Shown here one piece after another: positions 37,104-47,517 of a stretch of 64,000 bases of DNA. Source of the DNA: Wocania arenilitoris (GTDB lineage: Bacteria; Bacteroidota; Bacteroidia; Flavobacteriales; Flavobacteriaceae); the NCBI RefSeq assembly GCF_021728535.1, contig NZ_JAKKDU010000010.1:87735-151734 (forward strand), read 5' to 3'. How positions within the stretch are numbered: position 1 is the stretch's first letter; each line of letters begins with the position of its first letter. Both the position numbers and the translations under genes were made by a program. The notes under the pieces are model-generated. The model did not search any database, was not told where the DNA came from, and saw only the letters and a program-made list of their open reading frames with translations.

Positions 37104-37838
37104 ATGAGAATCATACCAGCCATAGATATTATTGACGGAAAATGTGTTCGTTTAACTAAAGGTGATTACGGAACAAAAAAAGTGTACAGTGAAAGTCCAG
37201 TTGAGATTGCTAAAACTTTTGAAGGTTCCGGAATCGAATATCTGCACTTAGTTGATTTAGATGGAGCCAAAGCTAAGCATATTGTAAACTATAAAGTTTT
37301 GGAACAGATTGCATCTAAAACAAAACTTAAAATTGATTTTGGAGGTGGTTTAAAAACCAATGAGGATTTGCATATTGCTTTTAATTCTGGTGCTAGACAA
37401 ATTACAGGAGGTAGCATTGCAGTAAAAAATCCTGAAATTTTTGAAAGCTGGATTTCTAAATATGGAGCTACTAAAATTATTTTAGGAGCAGACAGTGATA
37501 ATGGAAAAGTTTCTATTAGTGGATGGATGGAGCAAAGTAAAGAGGATGTTATTCCATTTATAAAATCATACCAAAAAAAGAGTATTCAATATGTTATTTG
37601 CACAGACATATCAAAAGATGGAATGCTTGAAGGCCCTTCAATAGAGCTCTATAAAAAAATCATTACAGAATGCTCGAATAGTAGCAGCGGGCAATCTATA
37701 AAACTTATAGCATCAGGAGGGATATCATCAATCGAAGAATTACCAATACTTAAAGAAATTGGATGTGAAGGTGTTATTATAGGAAAAGCAATTTACGAGA
37801 ATAGAATTAGTTTAAAGGAATTAGAGAAGTTTGTATAA
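37104..37838 (+). CDS. hisA: ProFAR isomerase
   Basis: HisA isomerises ProFAR to PRFAR, a (beta/alpha)8 barrel enzyme. The 244 residues begin [20 protein letters not shown] with the catalytic Asp8. [29 protein letters not shown] (second Asp region) and ASGGISS are phosphate-binding or catalytic motifs. hisF begins 2 bases after its stop. Confidence 0.97.
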   Translation: MRIIPAIDIIDGKCVRLTKGDYGTKKVYSESPVEIAKTFEGSGIEYLHLVDLDGAKAKHIVNYKVLEQIASKTKLKIDFGGGLKTNEDLHIAFNSGARQITGGSIAVKNPEIFESWISKYGATKIILGADSDNGKVSISGWMEQSKEDVIPFIKSYQKKSIQYVICTDISKDGMLEGPSIELYKKIITECSNSSSGQSIKLIASGGISSIEELPILKEIGCEGVIIGKAIYENRISLKELEKFV

Positions 37839-37840
37839 AT

Positions 37841-38596
37841 ATGTTAACTAAGCGAATTATACCTTGTTTAGATATAAAAAATGGTCGCACCGTAAAAGGT
37901 GTAAACTTTGTTGATTTGCGTGACGCCGGAGACCCGGTAGCACTGGCAAAACAATATGCAGATCAAGGTGCTGACGAATTGGTGTTTTTAGATATAACAG
38001 CTACTTTAGAAGCACGGGCTACAACATTAGAAATGGTTCTTCATGTAGCAGAACAAGTCAATATTCCATTTACCGTTGGTGGTGGTATTTCTTCTATTGC
38101 ACATGTAGATGCTTTATTAAAAAATGGAGCAGACAAGGTGTCAATTAACTCGTCTGCTGTTAAAAGACCTGAATTAATAAATGAATTGGCAGATAAATTT
38201 GGCAGTCAGTGTATTGTAGTAGCTATTGATGCAAAACAAGTTGATGGGCAATGGAAAGTGCATTTAGCTGGTGGAAGTATTCCAACCGAAATAGATTTGT
38301 TTAAATGGGCAAAAGAAGTTGAAGAGCGTGGAGCAGGTGAAATCTTGTTCACATCAATGAATCATGATGGTACTAAGAATGGTTTTGCTAATGAAGCGTT
38401 GGCTAAACTTTCAGAGGAGTTAAATATTCCTATAATAGCCTCAGGAGGTGCAGGAAATGTTCAGCATTTTGTAGATACATTCAAAAAAGGAAAATCAGAT
38501 GCTGCTTTGGCAGCTAGTGTATTTCATTTTGGTGAAATTCCAATTCCTAAACTAAAAAAAGAATTGAAAGAACATAATATTGAAGTAAGACTTTAA
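37841..38596 (+). CDS. hisF: Imidazole glycerol phosphate synthase, cyclase subunit
   Basis: HisF closes the imidazole ring using ammonia from HisH. The 251 residues start [19 protein letters not shown] (catalytic Asp11), with [26 protein letters not shown] (Asp near 130), [12 protein letters not shown] and IASGGAG, all expected for HisF and distinct from HisA. It lies 3 bases before hisIE. Confidence 0.97.
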   Translation: MLTKRIIPCLDIKNGRTVKGVNFVDLRDAGDPVALAKQYADQGADELVFLDITATLEARATTLEMVLHVAEQVNIPFTVGGGISSIAHVDALLKNGADKVSINSSAVKRPELINELADKFGSQCIVVAIDAKQVDGQWKVHLAGGSIPTEIDLFKWAKEVEERGAGEILFTSMNHDGTKNGFANEALAKLSEELNIPIIASGGAGNVQHFVDTFKKGKSDAALAASVFHFGEIPIPKLKKELKEHNIEVRL

Positions 38597-38599
38597 AAG

Positions 38600-39193
38600 A
38601 TGAAAATAAAATACGACGATAAAGGCTTAGTTCCTGCCATCATTCAAGATGCAACAACCAAAAGTGTTTTGATGTTAGGTTATATGAATGATAAAGCTTA
38701 TAAAAAAACAATAGAAACAAAAAAGGTTACATTTTTTAGTAGAAGTAAGAAACGGTTATGGACTAAAGGAGAAGAAAGTGGCAATTTTTTGAACCTAGTA
38801 GATATTAAAAATGATTGTGATAATGATTCGTTATTAATTGCTGTAAATCCAGTAGGACCAACTTGCCATACTGGGAGTGACACCTGCTGGAAACAAGAAA
38901 ACAAATCCTCTTATGGGTTCTTTTCAACTTTAGAAGATATAATCGCAGAACGTGTTGCTAATAAAGACACAGCAAAATCTTATGTTGCTAGTTTGTTTTC
39001 AAAAGGCATTAATAAAGTAGCCCAAAAAGTAGGAGAAGAGGCTGTTGAAACCGTTATAGAAGCAATGGATGATAATAATGAACTGTTTCTTTATGAATCG
39101 GCAGATTTATTATTTCACTATCTAATGCTGTTACAAGCTAAAGGTTTTTTATTGAAAGATATTGAAGAAGAACTAAAGGGTAGGCATAAATAG
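38600..39193 (+). CDS. hisIE: Bifunctional phosphoribosyl-AMP cyclohydrolase / phosphoribosyl-ATP pyrophosphohydrolase
   Basis: The 197 residues fuse HisI (about 1-105) and HisE (about 110-197). HisI shows MLGYMNDKAY, VTFFSRSKKRLWTKGEESGN and the cysteine motif VGPTCHTGSDTCW. HisE shows LEDIIAERVANKDTAKSYVASL and KVGEEAVETVIEA, the MazG-like acidic motif. It is the last gene of the his operon. No clear terminator was found in the 160 bp that follow. Confidence 0.97.
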   Translation: MKIKYDDKGLVPAIIQDATTKSVLMLGYMNDKAYKKTIETKKVTFFSRSKKRLWTKGEESGNFLNLVDIKNDCDNDSLLIAVNPVGPTCHTGSDTCWKQENKSSYGFFSTLEDIIAERVANKDTAKSYVASLFSKGINKVAQKVGEEAVETVIEAMDDNNELFLYESADLLFHYLMLLQAKGFLLKDIEEELKGRHK

Positions 39194-39381
39194 TAAAAAG
39201 CAATAAAACCTCTGATGCCTTTTTAATTATTAAATGTGTTTGTTTATCTAAAATAGCCAACCATTAGTTTTAGGTTTTCTTGTATAGTAGCAAAAGGAGC
39301 TGTAAACCAAGCTAGATACAATTTATAAATTTTTGGTACAATTTGTAAATTGATATGTTTTTCATCTCTTTAAAGATTAAA

Positions 39382-40158
39382 ATGAAGAAATATTATTATC
39401 TCATTTCTATTCAGTATTTAGGCTATCGTTTTCATGGTTGGCAAAAACAACCTGATGTAAAAACGCTGCATTTAATGGTAGATAGAACCTTAAATTTTAT
39501 TTTAGAAGGCAAGCGATTTAAAAGTTTAAGTTCAGGAAGAACAGATGCTATGGTTTCTGCAGAATCTGCAGCATTTGAGTTATTTTTATTTGAACCTATT
39601 GAAGATTTAAACGCCTTTTTAAAACTATTTAATTACAATTTACCACAAGATATTCGCGCATTAAATATTAAAGAAGTTGATGCTAAATTCAATATTATAA
39701 ACAATCCGAAAGTTAAAGAATATTTATATTTATTTGCATTCGGACAAAAATGCCATCCGTTTTGCGCACCTATTATGACTACTATTCATGACGATTTAGA
39801 TATTGATTTGATGAAACAAGGCGCAAAACTTTTTGAAGGTAAACACTATTTTAAATCCTATTGCTTTAAACCAACAAATAACGGCATTTACAACAGGGAT
39901 ATTTTACTCTGCGAACTGATTGGAAACACAATTTATACAGCCAGTTTTTTTCCAAAAACATCTTACTTACTAAGAGTAAAAGGCAAGGGATTTATGCGAA
40001 ATCAAATAAGATTAATGATGGGGACTTTAATTGATTTGGGAAAAGGAAAATTATCTTTAAACGATATTAAATTAAGTTTAAAAGAAGACACTGCAAAAAA
40101 AATGGATTATATAGCGCCTGCTTCGGGTTTAATTCTAAACAACATAGAATTTGAATAA
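39382..40158 (+). CDS. Divergent TruA-family tRNA pseudouridine synthase
   Basis: From ATG 39382 the protein has 258 residues; an in-frame ATG at 39355 would add MFFISLKIK and is less likely. The TruA start (YLISIQYLGYRFHGWQKQP) and the catalytic aspartate motif SSGRTDAMVSA are visible. Canonical TruA reads SGRTDAGVHA, so the residues after Asp differ. The late FMRNQIRLMMGTLIDLGKGKL matches TruA. Family enzymes modify U38-40 in the anticodon stem. The altered motif suggests a different target or a TruA variant; a normal truA may lie elsewhere. Confidence 0.82.
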   Translation: MKKYYYLISIQYLGYRFHGWQKQPDVKTLHLMVDRTLNFILEGKRFKSLSSGRTDAMVSAESAAFELFLFEPIEDLNAFLKLFNYNLPQDIRALNIKEVDAKFNIINNPKVKEYLYLFAFGQKCHPFCAPIMTTIHDDLDIDLMKQGAKLFEGKHYFKSYCFKPTNNGIYNRDILLCELIGNTIYTASFFPKTSYLLRVKGKGFMRNQIRLMMGTLIDLGKGKLSLNDIKLSLKEDTAKKMDYIAPASGLILNNIEFE

Positions 40159-40233
40159 TAATAAAGTTTTGTAATTTAACGGTTCATATTCGACTTACTA
40201 TATTATAACTAATCAATTTAAAGTGAAAATTTT

Positions 40234-40914
40234 ATGAGTACATTAGTGTTAAAATCTGCATTAACTTTTTTTAAGAAACTAGAAAAGAATAACAATCGTG
40301 ATTGGTTTAACGAAAATAAACCTGAATTTAAAACTATAGAGGCAGATATTAAAAAAGTTTATAATTCTATTCTAGAAACGTTAAATACTCACGATGATAT
40401 AGATAAATTAAAAATGTTTAGAATTTATCGCGATGTCCGTTTTTCAAAAAGCAAAACACCTTATAAAACACATTTTGGAGGAGCATTTCACAGAACAAAA
40501 CCTAAACTACGAGGTGGTTACTATCTACACATACAGCCTAATAACGAAAGTTTTATTGCAACTGGATTTTGGGAACCAGCAAAAGAAGATTTATTGCGAA
40601 TTAGAAAAGAGTTTGAAATGGATGATACTGAAATCCGTAAAATTATTAACAATAAAAAAATTAAAAATATTTGGGGTAACTTTGTTGGAGACGAAGTAAA
40701 AACCTCACCTAAAGGTTTTAGTAAAGAGCATAAAGCAATCGATTTAATAAAGAAAAAACAATATATTTTTGTTAAGAAGTATACCGATAAAGACCTTTTA
40801 TTACCTAATTTTATAAATGATGTAAATGCTTCGTTTAAAGCTATTCGTCCATATTTTGATTATATGAGTGACGTATTAACTACAGATTTGAATGGGGTTT
40901 CTTTGGTTGATTAA
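40234..40914 (+). CDS. DUF2461 / TIGR02453 family protein
   Basis: The 226-residue protein has the family's opening (FFKKLEKNNNRDWFNENKPEFK) and the signature FRIYRDVRFSKSKTPYKTHFGG, with GGYYLHIQPNNESFIATGFWEP next. The biochemical role of the family is not established. It converges on the small gene at 40911-41327 with a 4-base overlap of the stop codons. No promoter consensus was found upstream. Confidence 0.9.
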   Translation: MSTLVLKSALTFFKKLEKNNNRDWFNENKPEFKTIEADIKKVYNSILETLNTHDDIDKLKMFRIYRDVRFSKSKTPYKTHFGGAFHRTKPKLRGGYYLHIQPNNESFIATGFWEPAKEDLLRIRKEFEMDDTEIRKIINNKKIKNIWGNFVGDEVKTSPKGFSKEHKAIDLIKKKQYIFVKKYTDKDLLLPNFINDVNASFKAIRPYFDYMSDVLTTDLNGVSLVD

Positions 40915-41327
40915 ACGGCAGCCAACAAATCAGGTTTTTCAAATAATTGAATATTGCTTAGCAGGCGCTCTTTTACAATATTCATCATGCGTTTATTTAA
41001 AGCCGAAGAATTTTTAATATAAATTAAATATTCATCAACTGTAAAAAGACCGATAATCATTCCTTTTATTGAGTTACGAAATTTCATGTCTTTTTGCACA
41101 GCATTCTCAATATAATCCATACGCTTTTGTAGCGATAAATCATAAAAAACAGATTTATGCTTAACCACATAATTTTTAAATACTTCAATAAGCAGTTCAC
41201 TTTGCAACTTTATAACAGGTCGTAAAACAGAGTTCTGAAAGTGCTCATCAGCACTCATGCAATCATTAATTGTAATTGAAGAAATTTCTGGTCGCGTATT
41301 TTTTAAATTAACAGTTCTTGAGCTCAT
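40911..41327 (-). CDS. Small cytoplasmic protein of unknown function
   Basis: The 138 residues lack signal or membrane segments and look mostly helical (VLRPVIKLQSELLIEVFKNYV, KRMDYIENAVQKDMKFRNSIKGM). The arrangement suggests a helical bundle. I do not recognise the family. It converges with the DUF2461 gene, overlapping by 4 bases, and is divergent from the DUF72 gene with a 122-bp gap. Confidence 0.75.
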   Translation of the reverse strand: MSSRTVNLKNTRPEISSITINDCMSADEHFQNSVLRPVIKLQSELLIEVFKNYVVKHKSVFYDLSLQKRMDYIENAVQKDMKFRNSIKGMIIGLFTVDEYLIYIKNSSALNKRMMNIVKERLLSNIQLFEKPDLLAAV

Positions 41328-41449
41328 GGTTTAGGATTTTTATTAAATGTATCAATTATTAAAGCTTATAAATTTATGCTTGCTCTATAATTATTAACTA
41401 GGTTATTAACATTAAATATTTATATTTATTAAAAATAGATTACTATTAA

Positions 41450-42325
41450 ATGAAGTTCGGAAGCGTTGATAACCTAGAACATATAGATTTTATTTTATCC
41501 AAAGATAATCCAGGCACTAAGTCTGTTTTAAACGGTGCAAAAGATGATAATTTCCCTGAAGTTTACGTTGGGTGTGCAAAATGGAATAGGACAGACTTAA
41601 AAGGCTTTTATCCCAAAGGCACAAAAGACGAGTTAGTTTATTACTCATCACAGTTTAATTCTATAGAGTTAAATGCTACATTTTACCGTATTTTTCCTGC
41701 TGAACAATTTGCTGCTTGGTATATAAAAACACCAAAGGGGTTTAGGTTTTTTCCCAAATTAAATCAAGAAATTAGCCATTGGAAACGGTTATTAGATGTT
41801 AATGATGTTGTTGAGAATTATTTATACAATGCTTCAAATTTAAAAGAAAAACTAGGCACAATATTTTTGCAAATGCACTCAAATTTCACTCCAAAAGACT
41901 TCGATAGAGTAGTTAATTTTGTTGAAAATTGGCCAAAAGAAATTTCGTTAGCTATTGAGTTTAGACACACCAATTGGTATAACGATAAAGTTATTGCAGA
42001 AGATTTATATCAACTTTTAGAAACAAATAACATATCTAATGTTATTGTAGATACAGCAGGTAGACGAGATTTGCTGCATATGAGACTAACTAATGCTACA
42101 GCTTTTGTGCGTTACGTTGGTGCAAATCATAAATCCGATTATTTCCGCTTAGATGATTGGGTTGAACGCTTAAAATTATGGAAAAGTCAAGGTGTAAAAG
42201 AGGTGAATTTTTTTATTCATCAAAATATTGAAAAAGAATCTCCTTTATTATCGGCTTATTTTATTAGAAAGCTGAATGATGAGTTAGGCACTAATTTAAT
42301 CATTCCAAATAAAAACACGCCATAA
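41450..42325 (+). CDS. DUF72 domain protein (YecE-like)
   Basis: The 291-residue protein is a DUF72 TIM-barrel-like protein: VYVGCAKWNRTDLKGFYP near the start, ELNATFYRIFP, PKGFRFFPKLNQEISH, FLQMHSNF and LAIEFRHTNWY are in the expected order. About 40 residues precede the domain. The activity of the family is unknown. The N-terminus begins at the first ATG after a gene-free divergent region. Confidence 0.88.
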   Translation: MKFGSVDNLEHIDFILSKDNPGTKSVLNGAKDDNFPEVYVGCAKWNRTDLKGFYPKGTKDELVYYSSQFNSIELNATFYRIFPAEQFAAWYIKTPKGFRFFPKLNQEISHWKRLLDVNDVVENYLYNASNLKEKLGTIFLQMHSNFTPKDFDRVVNFVENWPKEISLAIEFRHTNWYNDKVIAEDLYQLLETNNISNVIVDTAGRRDLLHMRLTNATAFVRYVGANHKSDYFRLDDWVERLKLWKSQGVKEVNFFIHQNIEKESPLLSAYFIRKLNDELGTNLIIPNKNTP

Positions 42326-42755
42326 TTGAAATTTAACGATTCTTGGCGGTTAAGAATGCTAGGCAATAACTAGAAAATATTTAAGCTAAGACATGCGAAT
42401 TGGCTTAATAGAGGTAAATACAATCTAAAAATACAATAAAGACTAGAAGATTTAGCAGGAGATAATCTTAATCGCTTTTTTGATGAAGATTTACAATCAA
42501 ACAAGCCTAAAGATACTTCAACAATTAAAGAAAGAAGCATTATCATCAAATAAATTATTTTTCTTGACTTTCGTAAAAAAACACCATTAAAATATTTTCA
42601 AGAAACGCTTTGTTTTATTGAAGTAATTGTTGTTTCCTCTACTATCATTAACAATTATGTAAAAATGTTGAGCATCGTATCATACATCATTACATTTAGC
42701 TAGAAAACAAGCAGTATTTTTTAAATTTGTAACCTTACTAATTACAAGTTATTTT
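42326..42755. other. Intergenic region before the leu operon
   Basis: This 430-bp stretch holds no convincing gene. One open frame without a start codon (about 42433-42552) reads RLEDLAGDNLNRFFDEDLQ and continues to a stop; it may be a remnant of an unrecognised gene. A 12-codon frame [12 protein letters not shown] lies at 42665-42703 but precedes the likely promoter. The leuC -7 box is listed separately. Confidence 0.5.
42722..42729 (+). promoter_or_regulatory. -7 box of the leu operon
   Basis: TAAATTTG matches TAnnTTTG, 26 nt before the leuC ATG at 42756. The resulting leader is too short for an attenuator. No good -33 TTG is visible at the right distance. Confidence 0.5.
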
Positions 42756-44150
42756 ATGAGTAAAACATTGTTTGATAAAGTATGGGATTCGCACGTTGTG
42801 CGACAAATAGAGGGTGGACCAGATGTATTTTTTATAGATCGCCATTTTATACACGAAGTAACAAGTCCAGTTGCCTTTTTAGGATTAAAAAACAGAGGTC
42901 TAAGTGTATTATATCCTGAGCGTACTTTTGCTACTGCAGACCATAATACGCCAACTATAAATCAACACTTGCCAGTTGAAGACCCGCTATCTGCTAATCA
43001 GCTTAAAGCTTTAGAAGATAATTCAAATGAATACGGCATTAGCCACTGGGGGTTGGGACATAAAAAAAATGGAATTGTACATGTAGTTGGACCAGAAAAC
43101 GGTATTACATTTCCAGGAGCCACTATAGTTTGCGGTGATTCGCACACATCAACTCACGGCGCTTTTGGTGCTATTGCTTTTGGAATTGGCACTTCAGAAG
43201 TTGAAATGGTACTCTCAACACAATGTATCATGCAGCCAAAGCCTAAAAAAATGCGCATTAATGTTAATGGGCAATTAGGGAAAGGGGTTACACCAAAAGA
43301 TGTGGCTTTATATATTATTTCGCAATTAACAACCTCTGGTGCTACGGGCTATTTTGTAGAGTATGCTGGTGATGTGTTTGAGAATATGACTATGGAAGGC
43401 AGAATGACGGTTTGTAATTTATCTATTGAAATGGGTGCCCGTGGTGGTATGATTGCTCCAGATGAAACAACTTTTGAATACTTAAAAGATAAGCCTTTAT
43501 CATTAAAAGGAAAAGCTTGGGATAAAGCTGTTGAACATTGGAGAACTTTAAAAACGGATACTAATGCAACGTTTGATAAAGAATTAACATTCAATGCTAG
43601 TGATATTGAACCAATGATTACCTACGGCACAAATCCGGGAATGGGTATGGGTATTTCTAAAAACATTCCAAATGCTGAAGCTGTTGAAGGAGGCGTAGCA
43701 ACCTATAAAAAGTCTTTAGACTATATGGGTTATGATGAAAATGATACGATGATTGGAAAAAAAGTAGACTATGTGTTTTTAGGAAGCTGTACTAATGGTA
43801 GAATAGAAGATTTTAGAGCTTTTGCATCCATTGTTAAAGGTAGAAAAAAAGCAAATAATATTACAGCGTGGTTAGTTCCAGGATCTCATGAGGTTGAAGA
43901 TAAAATTAAAGAAGAAGGTATTTTAGACATTATAACCAAAGCTGGTTTTACATTACGTCAACCTGGGTGTTCGGCATGTTTAGCTATGAATGATGATAAA
44001 ATTCCAGCAGGTAAATATGCAGTGAGTACTTCAAACAGAAATTTTGAAGGCCGCCAAGGTCCAGGCTCTAGAACAATGCTAGCTAGCCCATTGGTTGCAG
44101 CAGCAGCAGCTGTAACAGGTGTTATAACAGACCCAAGAGAATTACTTTAA
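42756..44150 (+). CDS. leuC: 3-isopropylmalate dehydratase, large subunit
   Basis: LeuC with LeuD isomerises 2- to 3-isopropylmalate using a [4Fe-4S] cluster. The 464 residues are full length. [21 protein letters not shown] and the cluster cysteines in [12 protein letters not shown] and [12 protein letters not shown] are present, with the substrate loop [12 protein letters not shown]. First gene of the leuC-leuD-leuA-like-leuB cluster. Confidence 0.97.
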   Translation: MSKTLFDKVWDSHVVRQIEGGPDVFFIDRHFIHEVTSPVAFLGLKNRGLSVLYPERTFATADHNTPTINQHLPVEDPLSANQLKALEDNSNEYGISHWGLGHKKNGIVHVVGPENGITFPGATIVCGDSHTSTHGAFGAIAFGIGTSEVEMVLSTQCIMQPKPKKMRINVNGQLGKGVTPKDVALYIISQLTTSGATGYFVEYAGDVFENMTMEGRMTVCNLSIEMGARGGMIAPDETTFEYLKDKPLSLKGKAWDKAVEHWRTLKTDTNATFDKELTFNASDIEPMITYGTNPGMGMGISKNIPNAEAVEGGVATYKKSLDYMGYDENDTMIGKKVDYVFLGSCTNGRIEDFRAFASIVKGRKKANNITAWLVPGSHEVEDKIKEEGILDIITKAGFTLRQPGCSACLAMNDDKIPAGKYAVSTSNRNFEGRQGPGSRTMLASPLVAAAAAVTGVITDPRELL

Positions 44151-44210
44151 AAAAAACTTAATAATAAATTGTGCCAATAGCCAAAAGCAAAAGGCCAAAA
44201 GCAAATAAAA
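44151..44210. repeat. Low-complexity word repeats in the leuC-leuD gap
   Basis: The words gccaatagccaaaagc and ggccaaaagcaaa recur in tandem-like fashion just before the leuD ATG, resembling the hisB-hisH gap. Confidence 0.4.
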
Positions 44211-44807
44211 ATGGCTTACGATAAATTTAATATACTAACAAGTACAGCGGTTCCATTACCATTAGAGAATGTAGATACCGATCAAATAATACCAGCACGC
44301 TTTTTAAAAGCTACTGAGCGTAAAGGCTTTGGTGATAATTTATTTCGTGATTGGAGATATAACGGCGATAATACACCAAAAGAAAGCTTTGTATTAAACA
44401 ATCCTATTTACAGTGGAAAAATTTTAGTTGGTGGTAAAAATTTTGGTTCAGGCTCTTCAAGAGAACATGCGGCTTGGGCGGTTTACGATTATGGATTTCG
44501 TTGTGTAGTGTCGAGTTTCTTTGCAGATATCTTTAGAAACAATTGTTTAAATGTTGGTGTATTACCAGTGCAAGTTAGTCCACAATTTTCAGAACAGATT
44601 TTTGAGGAAATCTATAAAGATCCAAATACAGAAATAGAAGTAAACCTTGAAAACCAGACCATAACCATTTTATCTACTGGTGCTCAAGAGTCTTTTGATA
44701 TAAATAGTTATAAGAAAGAAAACATGCTTAATGGTTTTGATGATATTGATTACCTTCAAAATATGAAAAGTGACATAGAATCATTTGCTAACGATTTGAT
44801 TCTATAA
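44211..44807 (+). CDS. leuD: 3-isopropylmalate dehydratase, small subunit
   Basis: The 198-residue swivel-domain subunit shows [14 protein letters not shown] near the start and the active-site loop [16 protein letters not shown] near 75-92, followed by [20 protein letters not shown]. It partners LeuC upstream. The next gene starts on the base directly after its stop codon, so the two are tightly coupled. Confidence 0.97.
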   Translation: MAYDKFNILTSTAVPLPLENVDTDQIIPARFLKATERKGFGDNLFRDWRYNGDNTPKESFVLNNPIYSGKILVGGKNFGSGSSREHAAWAVYDYGFRCVVSSFFADIFRNNCLNVGVLPVQVSPQFSEQIFEEIYKDPNTEIEVNLENQTITILSTGAQESFDINSYKKENMLNGFDDIDYLQNMKSDIESFANDLIL

Positions 44808-46328
44808 ATGGCAACAAGGCGAATTGAAATAATGGATACGACATTGCGCGATGGTGAACAAACATCGAGTGTGTCGTTTTCTGCTTCAGAAAAATTAACC
44901 ATTGCTAAGCTGCTCTTAGAAGAATTAAAAGTTGATCGTATTGAGATAGCATCAGCACGAGTATCTGAAGGCGAGCTACAAGCAGTAAAAGATATTACCC
45001 ATTGGGCAATTAAACATGGATATTTAGACAAGGTTGAAGTGCTCACTTTTGTTGATAATGGCGTATCAATTGATTGGATGATTGAAGCAGGAGCTAAAGT
45101 TCAAAACCTTCTAACTAAGGGCTCTTTAAACCATTTAACCCATCAACTTAAAAAAACTTCAAAACAACACTTTAGCGAGATTGAAAAATCTTTAAAATTA
45201 GCTTCTGAAAAAGATATTGAAACTAATGTTTATTTAGAAGATTGGAGTAATGGTATGAGAAACTCCAAGACATATGTATTTGAGTTTTTAGAGTTTTTAT
45301 CTACCCAGCCTTTAAAACGCATTATGCTGCCAGACACCTTAGGTGTTTTAACACCAAAAGAATCCTATGAATTTGTAAAAGAAATAAAAGATAAATATCC
45401 TAATTTACATTTCGATTTTCATGCGCATAACGACTATGATTTAGGAGTTGCTAATGCCATTGAAGCGTTAAAATCAGGTGCCGATGGTTTACATTTAACT
45501 ATTAATGGTATGGGAGAACGTGCAGGAAACGCCCCTATGGCTAGTACTATTGCAGTTATAAATGACTTTATGCCAGATATAGAAATTGGGGTTAATGAAA
45601 AAGTTTTGTATACCGTTAGTAAGCTAGTGGAAAATTTTTCTGGAGTAATGATTCCTGCTAACAAACCTGTAATTGGTGCTAATGTATTTACACAAACAGC
45701 TGGAATTCATGCCGATGGCGATAATAAAAAGAACCTATATTTTAGTGATTTATTACCTGAACGTTTTGGAAGAACCAGAAAATATGCTTTAGGAAAATCC
45801 TCTGGGAAAGCTAATATTCAAAAGAATTTACAAGAATTAGGACTTCAACTTAATGATGAAGATTTAAAAAAAGTTACCCAACGAATTATTGAATTAGGTG
45901 ACAAAAAGCAAGTCGTAACAAAAGAGGATTTGCCCTATATTATTTCTGATGTTTTAGATAGAACTTATGAAGAAAAGGTCATTGTAAATTCCTATGTATT
46001 AACGCACTCAAAAGGATTAAAACCATCAACAACGGTTTCTATTAGTATTGAAAATGAAACTTTTGAAGAGCACGCACAAGGCGATGGACAGTTTGATGCT
46101 TTTATGAATGCGATTAGAAATGTTTTTAAAAGAAAAAAAACGGTATTACCAGATTTAATTGATTATGCTGTTAGAATTCCTCCTGGAAGCCGGTCTGATG
46201 CTTTATGTGAAACCATTATTACATGGAAAAACACTGAAAAAGAATTTAAAACACGTGGTTTAGATTCTGATCAAACCGTATCAGCTATTAAGGCAACTGA
46301 AAAGATGCTAAACATTATTATTAACTAG
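44808..46328 (+). CDS. 2-isopropylmalate synthase-like enzyme (LeuA/CimA family)
   Basis: The 506 residues form a DRE-TIM aldol enzyme with a C-terminal LeuA allosteric/dimerisation domain. EIMDTTLRDGEQTSSVSFSA (metal Asp and catalytic Arg), DFHAHNDYDLGVANAIEAL and GMGERAGNAP are the signatures; residues from about 395 form the regulatory domain. Position between leuCD and leuB suggests it condenses acetyl-CoA with 2-oxoisovalerate. The family also includes citramalate synthase, and the sequence alone does not exclude it. It abuts leuD with no spacer. Confidence 0.85.
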   Translation: MATRRIEIMDTTLRDGEQTSSVSFSASEKLTIAKLLLEELKVDRIEIASARVSEGELQAVKDITHWAIKHGYLDKVEVLTFVDNGVSIDWMIEAGAKVQNLLTKGSLNHLTHQLKKTSKQHFSEIEKSLKLASEKDIETNVYLEDWSNGMRNSKTYVFEFLEFLSTQPLKRIMLPDTLGVLTPKESYEFVKEIKDKYPNLHFDFHAHNDYDLGVANAIEALKSGADGLHLTINGMGERAGNAPMASTIAVINDFMPDIEIGVNEKVLYTVSKLVENFSGVMIPANKPVIGANVFTQTAGIHADGDNKKNLYFSDLLPERFGRTRKYALGKSSGKANIQKNLQELGLQLNDEDLKKVTQRIIELGDKKQVVTKEDLPYIISDVLDRTYEEKVIVNSYVLTHSKGLKPSTTVSISIENETFEEHAQGDGQFDAFMNAIRNVFKRKKTVLPDLIDYAVRIPPGSRSDALCETIITWKNTEKEFKTRGLDSDQTVSAIKATEKMLNIIIN

Positions 46329-46351
46329 AATTACAATATATATAATAAATT

Positions 46352-47410
46352 ATGAAATTTAACATAGCCCTTTTAGCCGGAGACGGCATAGGACCAGAGG
46401 TGATAGATCAAGCCGTAAAGGTGAGTGATGCAGTAGCTAAAAAATTTGGACACGAAATTACTTGGAAACCAGCCTTGACAGGAGCAGCTGCCATTGATGC
46501 TGTTGGTGAGCCTTATCCTGATGAAACACATGATGTATGTGCTACTTCCGACGCTGTTTTGTTTGGTGCTATTGGTCATCCTAAGTATGATAATGATCCA
46601 AGTGCTCCGGTACGACCAGAACAAGGTTTATTAAAAATGAGAAAAAAGCTAGGGTTGTTTGCTAATGTGCGACCAACATTTACTTTTTCATCGCTATTAG
46701 ATAAATCACCACTAAAAAAAGAGCGAATTGAGGGTACCGATTTAGTATTTTTAAGAGAGCTAACTGGTGGTATTTACTTTGGAGAAAAGGGGAGGAGAGA
46801 TGATGGTGAAACAGCTTATGATAATTGTGTTTACACAAGAGCAGAAATACAGCGCTTAGCTAAAAAAGGCTTTGAATTAGCTATGACTCGCTCTAAAAAA
46901 CTTTGCTGTGTAGATAAAGCTAATGTTTTAGAAACTTCGCGTTTATGGCGTGAAACCGTTCAAGCTATGGAAAAAGATTATCCTGAAGTGGAAGTAAGTT
47001 ATGAATTTGTTGATGCTGTTGCAATGCGCTTGGTACAATGGCCTAATGAATATGATGTATTGATTACTGAAAATTTATTTGGAGATATTTTAACTGATGA
47101 GGCTTCTGTGATTTCAGGATCTATGGGGTTAATGCCATCGGCATCTATGGGAGCCGACATTGCCTTGTTTGAGCCTATACATGGTTCTTATCCGCAAGCT
47201 ACAGGATTAAATATAGCAAATCCAATGGCAACGGTTCTATCGGCTGCTATGATGTTTGAAACCGCTTTTAACTTACCAGAAGAAGGTAAAGCTATTAGAA
47301 ACGTTGTAAACAAAGCGCTAGCTGAAGGTATTGTTACTGAAGATTTGGCAAATGGTGGAAAAACCTATGGAACCAAAGAAGTTGGTGATTGGTTAGCCGC
47401 AAATATTTAA
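46352..47410 (+). CDS. leuB: 3-isopropylmalate dehydrogenase
   Basis: LeuB oxidatively decarboxylates 3-isopropylmalate to 2-oxoisocaproate with NAD. The 352 residues carry ALLAGDGIGPEVIDQA at the start, FLRELTGGIYFGEKGR, DKANVLETSRLWRE, NLFGDILTDEASVISGSMG and FEPIHGSYPQATGLNIANP. These are the metal and cofactor motifs of the family. It is the last gene of the cluster and is followed by a strong terminator. Confidence 0.97.
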   Translation: MKFNIALLAGDGIGPEVIDQAVKVSDAVAKKFGHEITWKPALTGAAAIDAVGEPYPDETHDVCATSDAVLFGAIGHPKYDNDPSAPVRPEQGLLKMRKKLGLFANVRPTFTFSSLLDKSPLKKERIEGTDLVFLRELTGGIYFGEKGRRDDGETAYDNCVYTRAEIQRLAKKGFELAMTRSKKLCCVDKANVLETSRLWRETVQAMEKDYPEVEVSYEFVDAVAMRLVQWPNEYDVLITENLFGDILTDEASVISGSMGLMPSASMGADIALFEPIHGSYPQATGLNIANPMATVLSAAMMFETAFNLPEEGKAIRNVVNKALAEGIVTEDLANGGKTYGTKEVGDWLAANI

Positions 47411-47437
47411 AAAAAACAATCCCTTGTATGTGTTTTT

Positions 47438-47477
47438 AAAAATGGATTTAGTAACTTTATTCTAAATCCATTTTTTT
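47438..47477 (+). terminator. Intrinsic terminator after leuB
   Basis: AAAAATGGATTTAG at 47438-47451 pairs perfectly with CTAAATCCATTTTT at 47462-47475 around a 10-nt loop. The A/T ends supply the U-run. Confidence 0.92.
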
Positions 47478-47517
47478 ATGGTTGGTTTTATCAGTATTAA
47501 TTTTAAAAATAGAAATC

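Noticed and set aside
40433..40699. 88-residue frame within the DUF2461 gene
   Set aside because: It lies fully inside a well-supported gene in another frame and shows no domain.
42433..42552. Open frame RLEDLAGDNLNRFFDEDLQ as a gene
   Set aside because: It has no start codon, is preceded by a stop and resembles no family I can name; it is kept only as a possible remnant.
42665..42703. A 12-codon frame [12 protein letters not shown] before leuC, rich in branched-chain residues, as a leu leader peptide
   Set aside because: The best promoter box (42722-42729) is downstream of it, and no terminator or alternative fold lies between it and leuC.
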